DNA of 64,000 nt from Gamarada debralockiae. Its lineage: Eukaryota; Ascomycota; Leotiomycetes; Helotiales; Hyphodiscaceae. How positions within the stretch are numbered: the first letter of the stretch is position 1; the number at the start of each line of letters is the position of its first letter. The stretch is taken from contig NXFV01001986.1 in NCBI GenBank assembly GCA_002803225.1, positions 87,675-151,674 on the forward strand. Direction: 5' to 3'. The position numbers were made by a program, and so were the translations under genes. Shown here piece after piece: positions 1-12,776 of the stretch. The notes beneath the pieces are model-generated. The model worked only from the letters and a program-made list of their open reading frames with translations. It did no database searches and was not told the DNA's origin.

Positions 1-2048
1 AGCCCTTGCAAAGAGGAGGACCGAAATTTGCATTGTTTGGAGTGTCCTCTTCAGGAACTTCGTATGCTCGGCTCGAAACTGCAGAACCTCCTCCGGTACG
101 ACGTGGGTTTGGCTGAATGGGTGTCGCACGAGCCGGACTCAGTACATGCTTTGGCGGAGAAGCATTCGCAAGAAGGTTCCCAAGAAGTTGAGCTTGTTCG
201 GGTGTAGATGTACTTCGTTTGCGGGAGCTCTTTCCGATAGACTGGATAACCTGGCCGTCTTCAATCAGGTCACTAACAGCCTTATCACTAGCAATTCTCC
301 GTCGTTTCGATGCTCTTTCAGCAGAAGTCATGGTTAGTATCTGCGTGTTGGGACTCCGAGGCTGGAGAGCGGAGCCTGCTCGGCCGACTCCAGTTCTGCG
401 AATCGGCGTCCCTTGCGAAACTTGCCACAATCCTTGAGAATCGGTATTATGACTGTAGTCATGACCTTGACCTTCATTCTGTGCCGCGTTGACAAGGGTA
501 GAACAAGTTCTGAGTGCCTGTTGCAGAAACGGACGACCTTTTCGCGGTGTGATTTGTTTCTCGCCGATATCATCCAGGTCAATGCTCTCATCCAAGGCAT
601 GAAATGCCGCGAGACCGATAGGAGAGCTCGAGATGGTTTCGATCTTTACTCTGGCAACTTCATTTAGCTCGGTATCCTTGCGACTCTTTCTCTTCCGTAC
701 ACTTTTGGAGGAGATGACAGTGGGAGTATCCGGTGATGGTGGAGCATCTGTGGATGGTTCTTCTTTGGTTGCTTGAGCATTGGCTTTCTTAGGGGACGTA
801 TCTTGGATGTAATCGTCGGCTGTACTTGTATAATGGGGTTCCAGAACTTCGAGTTTTGTATCGATCACTCTCTCATCGCCGCCATTGACTCCACCGGGCA
901 AGAGAATAGAAAGCTCGTAGGACGTAGCTAGTTTGCTTTGATCCCTGCCCGGTGCTCTTGAAGTCTTGACGAGCTCACCTGCCTGCTCAGATCCTAGAGG
1001 TGTGGAAGTGACAGGGGACCATCGTTTGATGGGACTACTCGTGGGTGCCCGACGACGTCGAGAAGCCGCGACAATCTCATTCAAAGTCGGGGAATTCAGA
1101 GCTTGAAGGATATCCTCAAAGCTTAGGACTCTTCCGCCGTAGTGGATAGGGCCCGACGTTGCGGAATTCAAAGCCATCGAAACCTCCTCCAAATTCTGTG
1201 CCTCGCGTTCCTGCCTTGAGCCCATTTTCGGGGCTATCTCCAGCCCTTGTGGCATATTGTTTTCACCATTGATATCTCGAATTTGCGCTCTCAATTGGCG
1301 AAGCTCTTCATCTTGCTGCTCGATCGTCGCATCCCTTTTTTTGACCTTCTTTTCCAGGTGGTCATAGTGTTCTCGATACTTCTTCATTTCCTCCTTCTTA
1401 GCGGTGAACGCCTTCTCAATTTGTTCTCTGGCTGATGTGATGTCGGCATGGTTTTCGTACAGCTTATTGAATTTCCTCACCAAGGACTCGTAAATGTCCT
1501 TTGCAACAACTCCGGATTCGCTGTTCAGTGCCGAAGATGGTGGTTCGCTGACAGCCGGTGTTGATCTCAAAACATTACCACCCACAGACTTTTTGTCCTT
1601 AGCAAGCTCCAGAGCCTGTCTGTGTTCCGCCGCCAGACGCTTATTCTCCTTCTCCAACTCACCGACTCGTAAAGATGCATTCTTGTGCGTTTCTAGCTCC
1701 TCCGCAAGCCGAGCATTATCTTCGACCAACCGATTTATCTCAGCGTTCTTCTCGTTCAGAACCCCCACCTCACTCAATCTTGCCTCCTGCGCCCGCTTCT
1801 GTTGTATAAGACTTGAGACCTCATCTTCCAACTCGTCCGCTTTTGACGCTTTCTCTCTGAGAATATTTAATTTCTCGCGGGGAATTAGGATGTTGTTCTT
1901 GTGGTCAAGTTCTGCCAGGAATGTCAGTCATCATATTTTGAGGATCGAAGGGTTGAGATATACCAGCTGCGAGATTTGCACCAATTCGATCACAGACTTT
2001 ATTCAACTCGTCGAAGAGCTCCTGCCTACCACTCTGCCAGATATCCAT
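1..2048 (-). CDS. Ctp1/Sae2/CtIP-like DNA-end resection factor (C-terminus outside window)
   Basis: Two exons, 2048-1964 and 1911-<1, joined across a 52-nt intron (GTATAT..GGCAG) and leaving 665 residues in the window with no stop. The start ATG gives MDIWQSGRQELFDELNKV. Residues about 40-230 are a charged heptad coiled coil (KRAQEARLSEV, KKEEMKKYREHYDHLEKK). The middle is disordered, basic and rich in SP/TP sites (SPIKRWSPV, TPRKGRP). The last visible residues are GPPLCKG, just where Sae2/CtIP proteins begin their conserved C-terminal block. Members of that family activate Mre11 nuclease at DNA double-strand breaks and are controlled by CDK phosphorylation at S/T-P sites. The family call rests on architecture (N-terminal coil, S/T-P-rich middle) because the diagnostic C-terminal block lies beyond base 1. 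A generic coiled-coil nuclear protein is the alternative. Confidence 0.55.
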
Positions 2049-3524
2049 CGCAAAGCTGCGTGTTGTGTTATCGATCCATGATTTTAGTTGTTGCGTTGAT
2101 GTTGCTCGGGAGGACGCGCTTCAGAAGTCGCGTCAACATCACGTGCGATGCGTCAACTCGCGCAACGTCTTTTAATTTTCAAATCCGAACAATTTCAGAA
2201 GAATCAAGTGTTTCTATGTTTTTAGTAGGGTTCTCGGCGAATATGAATGTTTCTCGTTGGGTTTCCCCAAAAAAATATTTGTGCGTGGCAAAAAGGATAT
2301 ACCATACCATTATCTTTGTCACCTCGTAAGGGCTTCTATTTCTCGACTTTCTTTTCTGGAAGCTCAAACGTAGACAAGCGACTCGAATAATAGATAGTAA
2401 CTTGACCCTGTTGTCCCCTTATAAAGTTTCGGGAGTAAATGAGCGATTCATGAAGGCTATGGAGGTCTTTCTCGGAAGTTCAAGGGAGATGAGGGATTCA
2501 CAAAGCAGAGCTTGAAAGTCTCAGAGAGGGCGAGTGATTAGCGATTTCCGAAGGGGAGAGCTGCAAGTGTATTGAGGGTAGGTTAGATCTCAAAGCAGCG
2601 ACAATTTGTTCGTATTTGTTCCTCCTAGAGTCTCCAGATCTCTGTCTTTAACCAATGTTTACTACTCGAGCGAGATGGAACCGCCGACTATCCAAAGGAC
2701 ATCGCTGGGTATCATTCAAGTTCGTCGAGGTACAGCATTTTAGGTTCTAACATTCTTCAGGCGCTCTGCGATTGTCTTTCGACGCGGCTGTGGCGCAGTC
2801 AGCGCAGGCCAGCCCCTGTTTCAGGTTCGACTCCTCACATGTGGCTACGCTTAAAACAGAATAAGCGACATCAGGGACTCTAAGCTGTAAAGTACTTACA
2901 GTACAACTCTACAAAACAAAACAACATGATGAACTCAAACTGCAGCAAAGTTCAGAAAGAGAGTCAAGTTCGGCCCTTTACCGGTCGATCCGAGCCAGCA
3001 TCCCCTGAATTAGCCTCGGTCCGACAGTTACACTACGGAGTTTACCGACAATAGACCTCTGAGCTCTTACGAAATAGAATCAGCTCATTAGAAGCATAAG
3101 AGAATAGAGATCACCACGAATCCGTCGATCCGCACCTGCACAAGCGTTGGGAGCAAAGAAGGGCCGAGAAATCAGTAAGCCATGGAGACGTTTTCCCCGC
3201 TGCGGGCGATTGCGGGGCATCTAAAAACCTTAACCGTTGGAACTGACGCCACGTTCCTGCATTTTGAGCCAGTCAGCAAATCAGATGGTTAAGGGCTAAA
3301 TTGCTTTAGGAGGGTAGGCACCAAGCTGCAGGATGCAGGATTTCCTCCCTGGATCCTTGGCATATCGTCATCGTTGATTGACTGAACAGAAAGACTTTGA
3401 ATGATCATCGCGGGGTAGCTTTTGGGGGTGAACACCCCCGGGCTATCTCAGCTGTTGCTTGGGATAGTTTTTATTCAATTGTTCCCTTTGGAACGATAAT
3501 TGGAATTCTGGCATTTAACTGATA
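2049..3524. other. Intergenic, divergent promoters of the repair gene and acid trehalase
   Basis: No coding frame of note. Near 2791-2834 there is a tRNA-like pair of pol III boxes (listed separately). The strand just 5' of the trehalase start, about 3430-3524, is C/T-mixed with no clear TATA box. Confidence 0.5.
2784..2850 (+). other. tRNA-derived fragment with box A- and box B-like sites
   Basis: A box A-like TGGCGCAGTCAGC at 2791 is followed by a perfect box B, GGTTCGACTCC at 2824. Their spacing (33 nt) is too short for a whole tRNA, the T-stem has a C-C mismatch, and no acceptor stem can be paired. It is best read as a truncated tRNA or a tRNA-derived retroposon head. Confidence 0.25.
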
Positions 3525-6500
3525 ATGGATTGTCTTTTGAAAGCCTTCGTTGTGGGGTTTCTGAGCTTTAGAGCTCTGGCTCAAACAGACTTCTCGACTT
3601 CGAGTGGGATTTCCACTTGGAATGGGACGGAATGGTCTTTGACGGCTACAACTTTCATTCCGGGGCAATACCAGTCGAGGTCATCACTTGCAAATGGGTG
3701 AGTTTTCACTCTATGACTTTCAAACCTTGGAAGTTGACTTGAGTTTAGATATGTTGGAGCCTCTCTTTCTGCTGCCGGACCGTTCTTCGAGATCGATGTG
3801 AATCAGACAGATGCCAGCGGGATTCAACCTACAAATGGATGGCCACTCTTTGATCCTCGGATCTCATTCTCGACATTCTCTGGCTTCTGGGACGTTCAGA
3901 TAAACGGCAGTGGTACTAATTATCCCTGGCTTCAGCAGTATGGTTGGGAGAGTTTCATCAGTGGCATTCCTCACCCAACAGCAATCATCTTCGCTTTCGG
4001 AGACAACTACCTCGACGCCACAGTTAGCAACACCACGATTTCGAACTTCTCCTCAAAATTGACATTCAAGACTGGTGTGGGTGAATGGTCATATACCTGG
4101 AGCCCAACCAACTCTGCTGCATCATTCAACGTCTCGTATGCCGCGATATTCAGCAGAGAGAGACCGAATGTCATTGCAGTCACAGCGAGCATTACGCCAT
4201 CGGCCGACATCAATGGTACTGTTACCGATTTGCTTGATGGACGAAGTGCTGCTCGTTCGTACTTGAACGCCCAAGGCATGGACACAAATGGCTCAACTAT
4301 TTACACGTCTGTTCATCCTAATGGGCTTGCGAACATTACCGGATTTCTCGTCTCGGGTGTCAATTTCTCAAATTCCTACACCGACTCGTCCTCACGCGCT
4401 GCTGCCCAAGGGAAATTTGTCAGCTCCAATGATACAACCATCGGCCAATCATACAACATCACTCTAAAGAAAGGGGAGACGGCTACGTTCTACAAATACG
4501 TAGGCGCTGCATCAAATGACAAATTTCCTGATGCCGAGTCTGTTGCTCGACAGGCGCAAGCTTCTGCGCAAAGCGATGGGTGGGATACGCTGCTACAAGA
4601 ACACACCGCCGCCTGGGCGAAGATCATCACTGAGGACTCTGTGGATGACTTCACAGACCCCGCTACTGGCGAGCTACCTGATGACCCAAATATCGAGGTC
4701 CTCCAGATTGCATCTGTAGCGAATGTGTATTATCTGCTGCAGAACATGCAACCTGATGGCAGTGATCTCAACGATAATTCGGTGTCGGTCGGTGGATTGG
4801 TCTCTGATTCGTATGCTGGACTTGTCTTTTGGGATGCAGGTTAGTGGCTCTAGAGCAAAATGTTCCCGTCTTCCAGGCTGTACCATGAGCTGTAGGTCTT
4901 GAACCATAGCTCGGAACAAATACGCAGAATCTCTCAAATAAAATAAATAATCGCTAACTTCCTAATCTTCGTAGACTACTGGATGGCACCCGGTTTGAAT
5001 TTGGCTTTCCCAGGATGGAGCAAGCAGATCAGCAACTTCAGAATCAAGCAACATCCCCAAGCTTTAGCGAATGCTGCCTTCAATGGATATCCAAATGGTA
5101 GTGCCTTGTATTCCTGGACTGCTGGGAGATATGGAAACTGCACTGGAACGGGTCCATGCGTGGATTATGAATATCATCTCAACTACGATATCGCCTTCAA
5201 TTTATTCCAGCAATACAACATTACCAATAACGAGACTTGGTTTAATAACGGTCCTCGACAAATTATTGAATCGGCGGCTATCATGACTGGTCAATTACTC
5301 AAATTCAACGAGACTACACAAACTTATTGGCTGCACAACATGACGGATCCGGACGAATATGCAAACAATGTCGACAACGGAGCATTCACTATCGCCTCCG
5401 CGGCTGATCTGCTAAAGCAAGCGAACGAGTTGAGGGTCTTGCAAGGACTACCTATCAATGCGACTTGGCAGGATCAGTATGAGAGGATTGCATTTCCATC
5501 CGCTCCCTCCAATATCACTCTTGAATACCAGACGATGAATGATAGTGTCGCTGTCAAACAAGCAGATGTTGTGCTGTTGACTTATCCTTTGGATTATAGC
5601 CAGAATTATACGGCCAGTGGCAAGCTGCTTGACTTGGACTATGTAAGTAAATCCTCATCTTCCAGAAACAGTACGTGACCGACTTTGAAATAGTATGCCA
5701 ACAAACAATCGCCAAATGGCCCAGCCATGACTTACTCGATTTTCGCAGTCGACGCCAACGCCTTGTCGCCATCTGGCTGCTCAGCATACACCTACACACT
5801 CAACGGCTTCCTTCCCTATCTCCGTGCACCCTGGTATCAATTCTCTGAGCAGGCCGTCGACGACGTGGCATTGAACGGCAACACGAATCCCGCATTTCCC
5901 TTCCTCACAGGCCACGGCGGCGCCAACCAAGTCGTACCCTTCGGCTTCCTAGGCCTACGCACCGATCAAGACGTCCTGTACATCAACCCCTCTCTCCCGC
6001 CCCAAATCCCCTACGTCAAAGTCCGCACCTTCTATTTCGCAGGCGCGACACTGGCCGCCTCTCTCAACTCAACACACACGAACATCACCCGACTCACAAC
6101 CCCCTCATCCGTCAATCTCGTCGACCTGTACGCCAATGGTTCCATGCCATTGATCGTCGGAACACCCAACTCCCCAGGATCAGTCCCGGCCACGTACAAC
6201 CTAACCATCAACCAAACCGTCACAATCCCGAATCGCCTGTACTGGCAAAACCTGACCCACGCCAACAATCTCCTCCAATGTCTTCCAGTTACGAGCAACG
6301 ACGCCTTTGCCGCCGGCCAATTCCCACAAGCCGCCATCGACGGAGCAACAGCCACTCGCTGGCAACCCGCATCTAACTCCTCCGCCTCATTACTCGTCAA
6401 CATGACGACCGTTCCCGCATCACCCATCTCAGGCGTATATTTTGACTGGGGCGAACGCCCCCCCGTCAACGCCACCATCTACATTGGAAACCTGACCGAT

Positions 6501-6752
6501 GGAGAAGGAGGCGTGTATGGGAATGAGATTCAAATTATTGTTGATGGAATCACGCCGAGTTTGCCATTTGATGCAGCAGCGGCGGCGGCGAGTAATCAGG
6601 ATGTGGTGCCTGTTGTGGGGAATAGTACTACTGTGGCGGTTGAGGGCGGTGCGTGGAGTGGTAGTTATGCGCGGTTGGAGATTGAAGGGTGTTGGGAAAA
6701 TGATGGGGATGGAGCGACGGTTGGGGAGTTTGTGCTTATTGGTGCTAGTTGA
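3525..6752 (+). CDS. Secreted/vacuolar acid trehalase, GH65
   Basis: Exons 3525-3697, 3749-4839, 4975-5642 and 5694-6752 give 996 residues; all junctions are GT..AG and keep frame. It hydrolyses alpha,alpha-trehalose to two glucose molecules at acid pH, outside the cell or in the vacuole. A signal peptide (about residues 1-20, ending RALAQ) and more than 20 N-x-S/T sequons fit a secreted glycoprotein. The GH65 domain carries FWDADYWMAPGL across the second junction and DYEYHLN, whose Glu (about residue 487) aligns with the general acid of GH65 enzymes such as maltose phosphorylase. A C-terminal beta-rich domain has a discoidin-like stretch (AAIDGATATRWQP). Fungal acid trehalases are usually 1000-1070 residues, so this one is near full length. 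No neighbour suggests a pathway cluster. Confidence 0.92.
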
Positions 6753-7100
6753 GCAACTTTACAGTGTTTTAGTGTCAAGTTTGCGTATGAAATTGTATGA
6801 AGATATTCTCAACATATAGCTAATGTATGTCGACGATCAAATGCAAAATGCTCGTTCATTTGTGCGGATCTGGAGTTCTGGACGGCAAGTGTTGCCCTCG
6901 TGACTTCTAGATAGGAACACCGCTCGACTTCCTAATCTCTTTCTGGGCTTCTAAGCCTGGATTTCCACTCCCCAAACAACTCAGAACCACATATCACAAG
7001 GATCTCAGCTCTGGTGATAACTGTACTCATTAGTGCTCTCTCATGTGCATAAAGCAATGTCAGTAATGCCAAAGGATTGTTCTCAAAGTGATCTATTACA
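6753..7100. other. Convergent 3' region
   Basis: Between the tail-to-tail trehalase and ArfGAP genes. I see no gene or repeat, only terminator-like A/T runs. Confidence 0.5.
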
Positions 7101-9290
7101 TTATCTCACAGATCTCGAACTAATGGTACCCCAAGCATCAGGGCTATGCCGACCATTCCATCCACCAGTATCTACACTCATGCTCTCCTGACTAACATGC
7201 CTCGCCCCATTTTGAGCAGGCGCAAACTGTCCCATTGACCCCGAATCACCTGCTGGACTCTGCACACCGCCCCCTCCGCTCGCCATAAATGGGTTTCTGC
7301 TTCCTGACATCGGTGCCGCTACTGGACTCGAGACACTTCTCTGCTGTTGCTGCGTATCCGTGGGCGCTGCTGGAGCGTTCTGGATTTCGCTCTGATTTTG
7401 TTGTTGGTGAAGAGGTGTTGGTGCCAACTGCGGGTAGTTGTAGAGGTCCAGGATGCTTCGCTTATCAGCCTTCCCAGTCTGCTGTGGCATCAAAGGGAAT
7501 GTTTGTTGCCTGTATTGCTGAAACTGGGGTTGCTGCGGAGCCTGGAAATCGTACGATTGTTGAGGTGCTTGCTGCGGTATCTGCTGAGGCATCTGCTGCT
7601 GAGGGATTTGCTGTTGATTGTTCTGGAAGAACGGGTTTGACCGCTGCGTTTGTTGCGTTGGCTGCTGTGGCTGCTGCTGGAAACCGTTATCGTAGAACGT
7701 ATTTTGTTGTTGCATCGGCGATTGCTCTATCGGGCTATTGAAGAAGTTCCGTGTCTGGGCCGCCGGCGCCGATAACTGCTGGGCATATGGGTTCGATTGG
7801 AAGTTAGTGTTGATGGGTGGAACCTGCTGCTGCTGCTGTTGCATAAATGGATTGTAGTTTTGCTGTGGCTGTTGCGCAGGATTTTCGTATATAACAGGCG
7901 GGTAGTATTGTTGAGGTATAGAGGGAACTGGTGGTGTCATAGACTGTTGGTAGAGTTGATGAACTTGAGATTGCTGCTGGGGAGCAGGAATTCCCCCGGT
8001 ATGATTTGGGAAGAGAGGTTGTGAAGATGAAACGGCCATATTCTGAAATGCTTGATTCAGAGAATATTGTGAGTGAGATGGCATGAGACCAAATGGATTC
8101 GAGTTTGGCGTCTGCTGGTATGGATTGTTTCCCATCGTCTGGTTTGGCTGCGAAATAGATCCTGTTGATTGGGAAGATTGCGGTTGTAATGGTGTACGTG
8201 GTGAATCGAGACTATCGAATGGGTTATTTGACGATTTCGGTTGCTCCCTCTCTCGTGTCCGGTCAATTGTGAGTCCAATTGATGCGCTCATCGGTGTCCG
8301 CGAACGAGATGAAGGTCCAGAATCTGGCTTCGCTAACCCTACTGAGCCTGATCCTTCACCAAGTCTGACCAAAGTCTCAATAGATTTTTCCAAATTGCCC
8401 TGCAGCCCTTTCAGAACACTCATATTTCTCTTCTCATCTCTGAAGCCCATATCCCGTAGCTTCGCCAACTTCATATCCAAATTCTCTGGCCCTTCTGATC
8501 CAACAGATGCACCAAATATCTGTGACGGCTTGTTCCTTCTATCAGGTGAAGGTGATCGTGCACGTTGTTCGAAATCGCTTTGCTCAGCTGCGGCTTGACG
8601 GCGAGATTTCGAGGATAAGGGGAAAATCGACGAGGCGGATCTGAATCCAAATCTACTGCCCGTCTTTGGTGGCAGAGGTGGAGGTTGGTCGTCTGAGTTT
8701 GTGCTTCCAGTGTTATGCCTTGTTGGAGCTCTAACTGCTCTATCTTGGTACTTTTGTCGAATGAATCTCTCCATTGCAGAGTCTGCTTCATCCGCATCAA
8801 AGGGAACTGGAGGTCGCGTGTTCTGAGGGTTGTAGATTCGGTTCGACGCGACATTTCCGACACGCTTCATATTCTGCCAGACGTTAGATACTGTTAGAGC
8901 CCAAGAAGTTCCCTTGGAACATACCTCCACCTGTTCATTCGACCAAGAATCCATGCTCAGTGATTTAACTTTCGTGATATGCGTGCCTAGCTTCCGGTGC
9001 AATGCGGCGCATCGCATGCAGAGGAATATACCCAACTGTCCCAGTATTAGCATGCGCGTCTTCATTAATCGTCGTCGAAGCATCAAGAAGGCGACTAGGA
9101 TCACTCACACTCCAGCTTGCCCATCCTACAGTCACGATTAGCATCTCCTCACAGCACCAAAGACAATCGTCATACCTGGATTCCTAGCCTGACAATCCGC
9201 GCACACATTGTTCCCCGGTACCGTCTTTATGAGTTCCTGAAGCGTCCTCTCATTGCGCGCCTGTTGACGCTTGCTCAAAGCTCCTGACAT
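7101..9290 (-). CDS. ArfGAP with UBA domain and Gln-rich tail (Gts1-like)
   Basis: Exons 9290-9176, 9125-9109 (only 17 nt), 9035-8925 and 8873-7101 give 671 residues. The N-terminus is an ArfGAP zinc finger: C30-x2-C33-x16-C50-x2-C53 with the arginine finger in HRKLG (R58). It should stimulate GTP hydrolysis by Arf GTPases in Golgi/endosome vesicle traffic. A UBA-like helix bundle (LRDMGF) lies near residues 213-254. The rest, from about residue 330, is low-complexity Gln/Pro/Asn (runs such as MQQQQQQQVPP) with NPF and NPY motifs that suggest binding to EH-domain endocytic proteins. The order ArfGAP-UBA-Q-rich matches yeast Gts1 and fission yeast Ucp3. The Q-rich tail has prion-like composition. 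The 17-nt second exon is needed to complete the zinc finger. Confidence 0.9.
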
Positions 9291-10306
9291 GTCGAAGAAA
9301 TATCGTCGTTGTGATTATTCAGAAAAATGCGATGATGCTAAACGGAAAGATGGGAACGAAAGCGCCTCAATATTTTTACAGCTTTACCCAATGCATGTAG
9401 GGAGTGTACAAGTGTTCATGAGGATCATCCAGTCGTTAATTCATGAAGACACAGAGCTTTGAGCAGTGCGCGGAAGTTGGAGGGAAAAGGAGAGATGTCT
9501 GGGCTGCTCCGGAGGTTCTGGATTTAGAAATCGATATCGCTAGACTGATGTAAGGGTGCCTGAGATATGCGGCGGAAGATGTTTTGACTTTCTGCCAACT
9601 TTTCAGGAGAGTTACACAGCATCGAGTATCAAAGTCTTTATTCTCAGCTCATGCTTGCAATGGAGCTTATTCAGGGAGACAGATTGCATTACGTTCTCCT
9701 TGGTTCCCGAGGTCACCCTCCTCATGATGGACTAGCTCTCTACATTCTGTGATGTCAAAAGTGTGACATAACAGCTATCTGTTTTGGCTTCAAAAGCTTC
9801 GAGAACGCCTTTCCCACTCGAACTACTTCGGTAGGAACCCCGATGGCTTCTTTTCCTCTCCGAAAATCGTGCTCTTCAACAAAGAACTGACTGATCAAAG
9901 GTTCCGTCCAAGCACCAGTGGGCGCCAAATCTCGTGAGACAGTCAAAATTACAACCCACCCGCAACTTTCGCAACATAACACGAAATGAAAATTCTGAAT
10001 TGACAGATTTGTTCGCTGCAATCCACTCTATAATCCAATATACTTTTTATGTATTCCAAACTTGTGGTTTGGGTGCAGAAAACTGTCGAGGGTTTCGGTT
10101 GTCTCACGAGATTTGGCACCCCCGGTGAAGCGCTTATCTGCTTATCTCATCGAAATGCTGACCGCGGCTAATATCGTGGTAGGGTAGGTTGAGACTTTCC
10201 CTTTGCTTCTATATTCATTATTGCTCTGTCAATAGAATTGCTGCCTGTTCTATTCTATACCTTCTATTGTATCTATATTACCAGTCTCATCCTTTGGTGC
10301 TCAAAA
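9291..10306. other. Divergent intergenic region
   Basis: Separates the ArfGAP and cupin starts. Short open frames are present but none looks coding. The 5' leader of the cupin gene (10190-10306) is pyrimidine-rich. Confidence 0.5.
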
Positions 10307-10972
10307 ATGGCCGACTTGAAGGACCTCAAACCCTACTTCACACCCTCCCCCTCAACCCGCGACTCTCCGTCCCTCACCTCCCTCATCAAGAGCCTCAACT
10401 TACAACCCCACATCGAAGGAGGATACTATCTCGAAACCGACCGCGCTCCCGACACCGTGCCCTCTCCCTTCCCTTTCCACCCAACCTCAACATCCATCGA
10501 AGGCCACGCTCCCCAACGACCAGGCTTCGACCCCGCGGTCCGAAACTCAAGCACAACGATCTACTACCTCCTCACACCTTCCGGTCCACAAGGCGGATTT
10601 CACAGGAATAAGGCACGCACCGTCCACACTTTACACCGAGGTCGAGGCAGATATGTTATAATACACGCGGACGAACCTGGGCCACAAAAGAGGATAGAGA
10701 CGTTTGTGGTGGGACAGAACGTGGAGAAGGGAGAGAGATTACAATGGATTGTTGAGGGTGGGAAGTTCAAGGCGAGTTTTCTTCTGCCTGATGTTGACGG
10801 GGAAGAGGGGAGTGAGGGGTTGTTGATCAGTGAAACGGTCATCCCCGGCTTTGAATTTTGCGATCATGATTTTTTAAGTGCGCAAGGACTCAGGCAACTG
10901 GTTGGTGATGAGAAGGGAAGGGAGTTGGACTGGTTGTTAAGTCCGTTGGGGAGGGAGAAGAATAATGTATAA
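10307..10972 (+). CDS. Cupin superfamily protein, DUF985 (cupin_5)
   Basis: An intronless 221-residue frame. I chose the ATG at 10307 (MADLKDLK) rather than the in-frame ATG at 10238, whose extra 23 residues are hydrophobic and leader-like. Motifs of the DUF985 beta barrel are present: IEGGYYLET near residue 38, STTIYYLLTP near 84, then FHRNKARTVHTLHRG and a late PGFEFCDHDF. Relatives in bacteria and fungi are RmlC-like single-domain cupins of uncertain biochemical role; a sugar-epimerase-like fold is known but activity is not. The N-terminal 25 residues and the insert after ETDRAPDT are longer than in bacterial members. It is cytosolic by lack of a signal peptide. Confidence 0.85.
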   Translation: MADLKDLKPYFTPSPSTRDSPSLTSLIKSLNLQPHIEGGYYLETDRAPDTVPSPFPFHPTSTSIEGHAPQRPGFDPAVRNSSTTIYYLLTPSGPQGGFHRNKARTVHTLHRGRGRYVIIHADEPGPQKRIETFVVGQNVEKGERLQWIVEGGKFKASFLLPDVDGEEGSEGLLISETVIPGFEFCDHDFLSAQGLRQLVGDEKGRELDWLLSPLGREKNNV

Positions 10973-12776
10973 ATAGAGGCGGGTTTGAATATCAGAAGTG
11001 GACAGACTAAATAGAAGTTCAGATATTTAGACCTAGATATCCCCCATTGAAGCTTGATGAACCTATCAACTTCCTAACTGCCTGAAACATTTAACTCACA
11101 AAAAGCTGTATTCCCCCCAATTTCCTCTTTAAATCATCAATTACCCACGACTTACAATGACGCGCAAGTCATCCTCTTCATGCACACACTCCAACACGCT
11201 CAACACCCAGAAAAGAAGCAAAAGAAATTACAGCACCTCGTCATATCAGCTAACGACAAGCTTTTGAGAGAAAAACAGTAGCCTAATATGACCTTCGCGC
11301 ATCTAAAAGCAAGACAAAACCGATCCGTAAACTGAGCCGAGTCCATTCTGATACCGTCCAAATCGGCCGTGTCCAAAACCTTTCACACTATTGTATATCG
11401 GCAAATCTACTCCCCTACATCAGCCAGTCACACATACCTTAAATCACGAATCACCGTCGCGACGAACTAGGGAGAGCCTTTCAGCGTGTCTTCCTCACAA
11501 GCATCTCTCTTCACGCCTCTCCCCTTCATCATCCCGAGCACACCTATTTATCGCCTCCTGTCGCTCATGATACGATCTGGAGGCCTTGGGTCTCTGGTAG
11601 CGGCATATTCTGCTTCCAATTCGATGTCATTCTATCTCCTCCCCTGTCTCGTCGATCCCTTAAAAGGCGGGAGAACGAGACCAGCGGTTACTAAATCGGT
11701 GCTGACCACGCCGAATATAATGCCGATTGCGACGCCTAGGGTGGTCGCCTTGAAAGAGAGTAATGGTTAGTGAATGATAGTGCCAGGTCCAGGTTAGGGA
11801 GGGATGCTGGAATGATGCAGAGTCGATCTCTCCACTGGGACGGGAGAGCGACATTTATGGCCAACCATTCGATAGTGATACTATCCAGGGAGTTCGCTGA
11901 CCACAAGTATCTTATCTTTACGCCCGAGTGGCTTCGTGAAGAAAGGTCAGTAACTGTAGAGGATTCAAAGGAATTTGTAGTGAGATGCAGCAGATAGCCG
12001 CGCTACAGACAAGGCTGCGAAGGGACCAAATCAACGTCCTCCACGCATACCATCTGCTACGTCTACAGACACGAGATTGGTTATCTGCCCAATAGGAATG
12101 ATGGCTCAAGGGGTAAATGTGACAGGAGTGCATGATTGCTAATTGCGTCCTTCTGCAAGACAAAGCCCTCCTTGTTGTCTTGCTCTGACTGCTTTGGTTC
12201 GGCCTAAGCCTGACGACGCTATCGCTATCGCTGAACGAAAACTTGTAGACGAATGAGTCTTTACGTGGGCGGACAAGGAAGACTTGTGTGCTCAAGAGCT
12301 GTGATTGATATAAGTCTTGGTTCGAAGAAAAGAGGACGATGAGCTATTACCCCCGAGTACTAGATCACGGGCTCACCCGACAGGTCCACACGCTCGCTCA
12401 ATCAGGATCGGGCTTGGGAACTTGGAACTTCACAAAATTCAACTGCTGAGTTTGACTTGCAAATGTAACTAATATTTACGTTCCTATGAATCGTAGGGCG
12501 AGGGGCCTTTAAACTTAGGTCTAGCGGCCTCGGCGTATTCCACACTTGAAAACAAGTTTAGGAAAACTGTGGGATAGTAGGTCTGTCACTTGCCAAGACA
12601 TCGCAAGAAAAGAAAAGCATGTATTCTTAAACCAATATCATATCTCATAGCATTCGTTACTCTAACTCCAAACCCATTGGTATAACCCAAGCCAACTCCA
12701 TCCCTGGTATCCTACCATATGCCATTCCCATTCCCATTTCCAACCATAAACGCCATCCCAGCCCAATTCCTCGCAA
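10973..12776. other. Long intergenic region
   Basis: 1.8 kb without a supportable gene. A hydrophobic minus-strand frame near 11650-11765 after a CTAAC..TTTCAAG splice-like site could be a last exon of a small membrane protein, but no first exon was found. Confidence 0.4.

Noticed and set aside
1494..2081. 195-codon plus-strand frame rich in Ser
   Set aside because: It is the complement of the coiled-coil exon of the repair gene; the minus strand shows heptads and a matching intron.
7289..8024. Plus-strand Leu/Val-rich frames
   Set aside because: Mirror of CAG/CAA-rich codons of the ArfGAP tail.
11640..11770. Minus-strand hydrophobic peptide (GVAIGIIFGVVSTDL) after a splice-like site
   Set aside because: No start exon or family found; kept only as a note in the intergenic entry.
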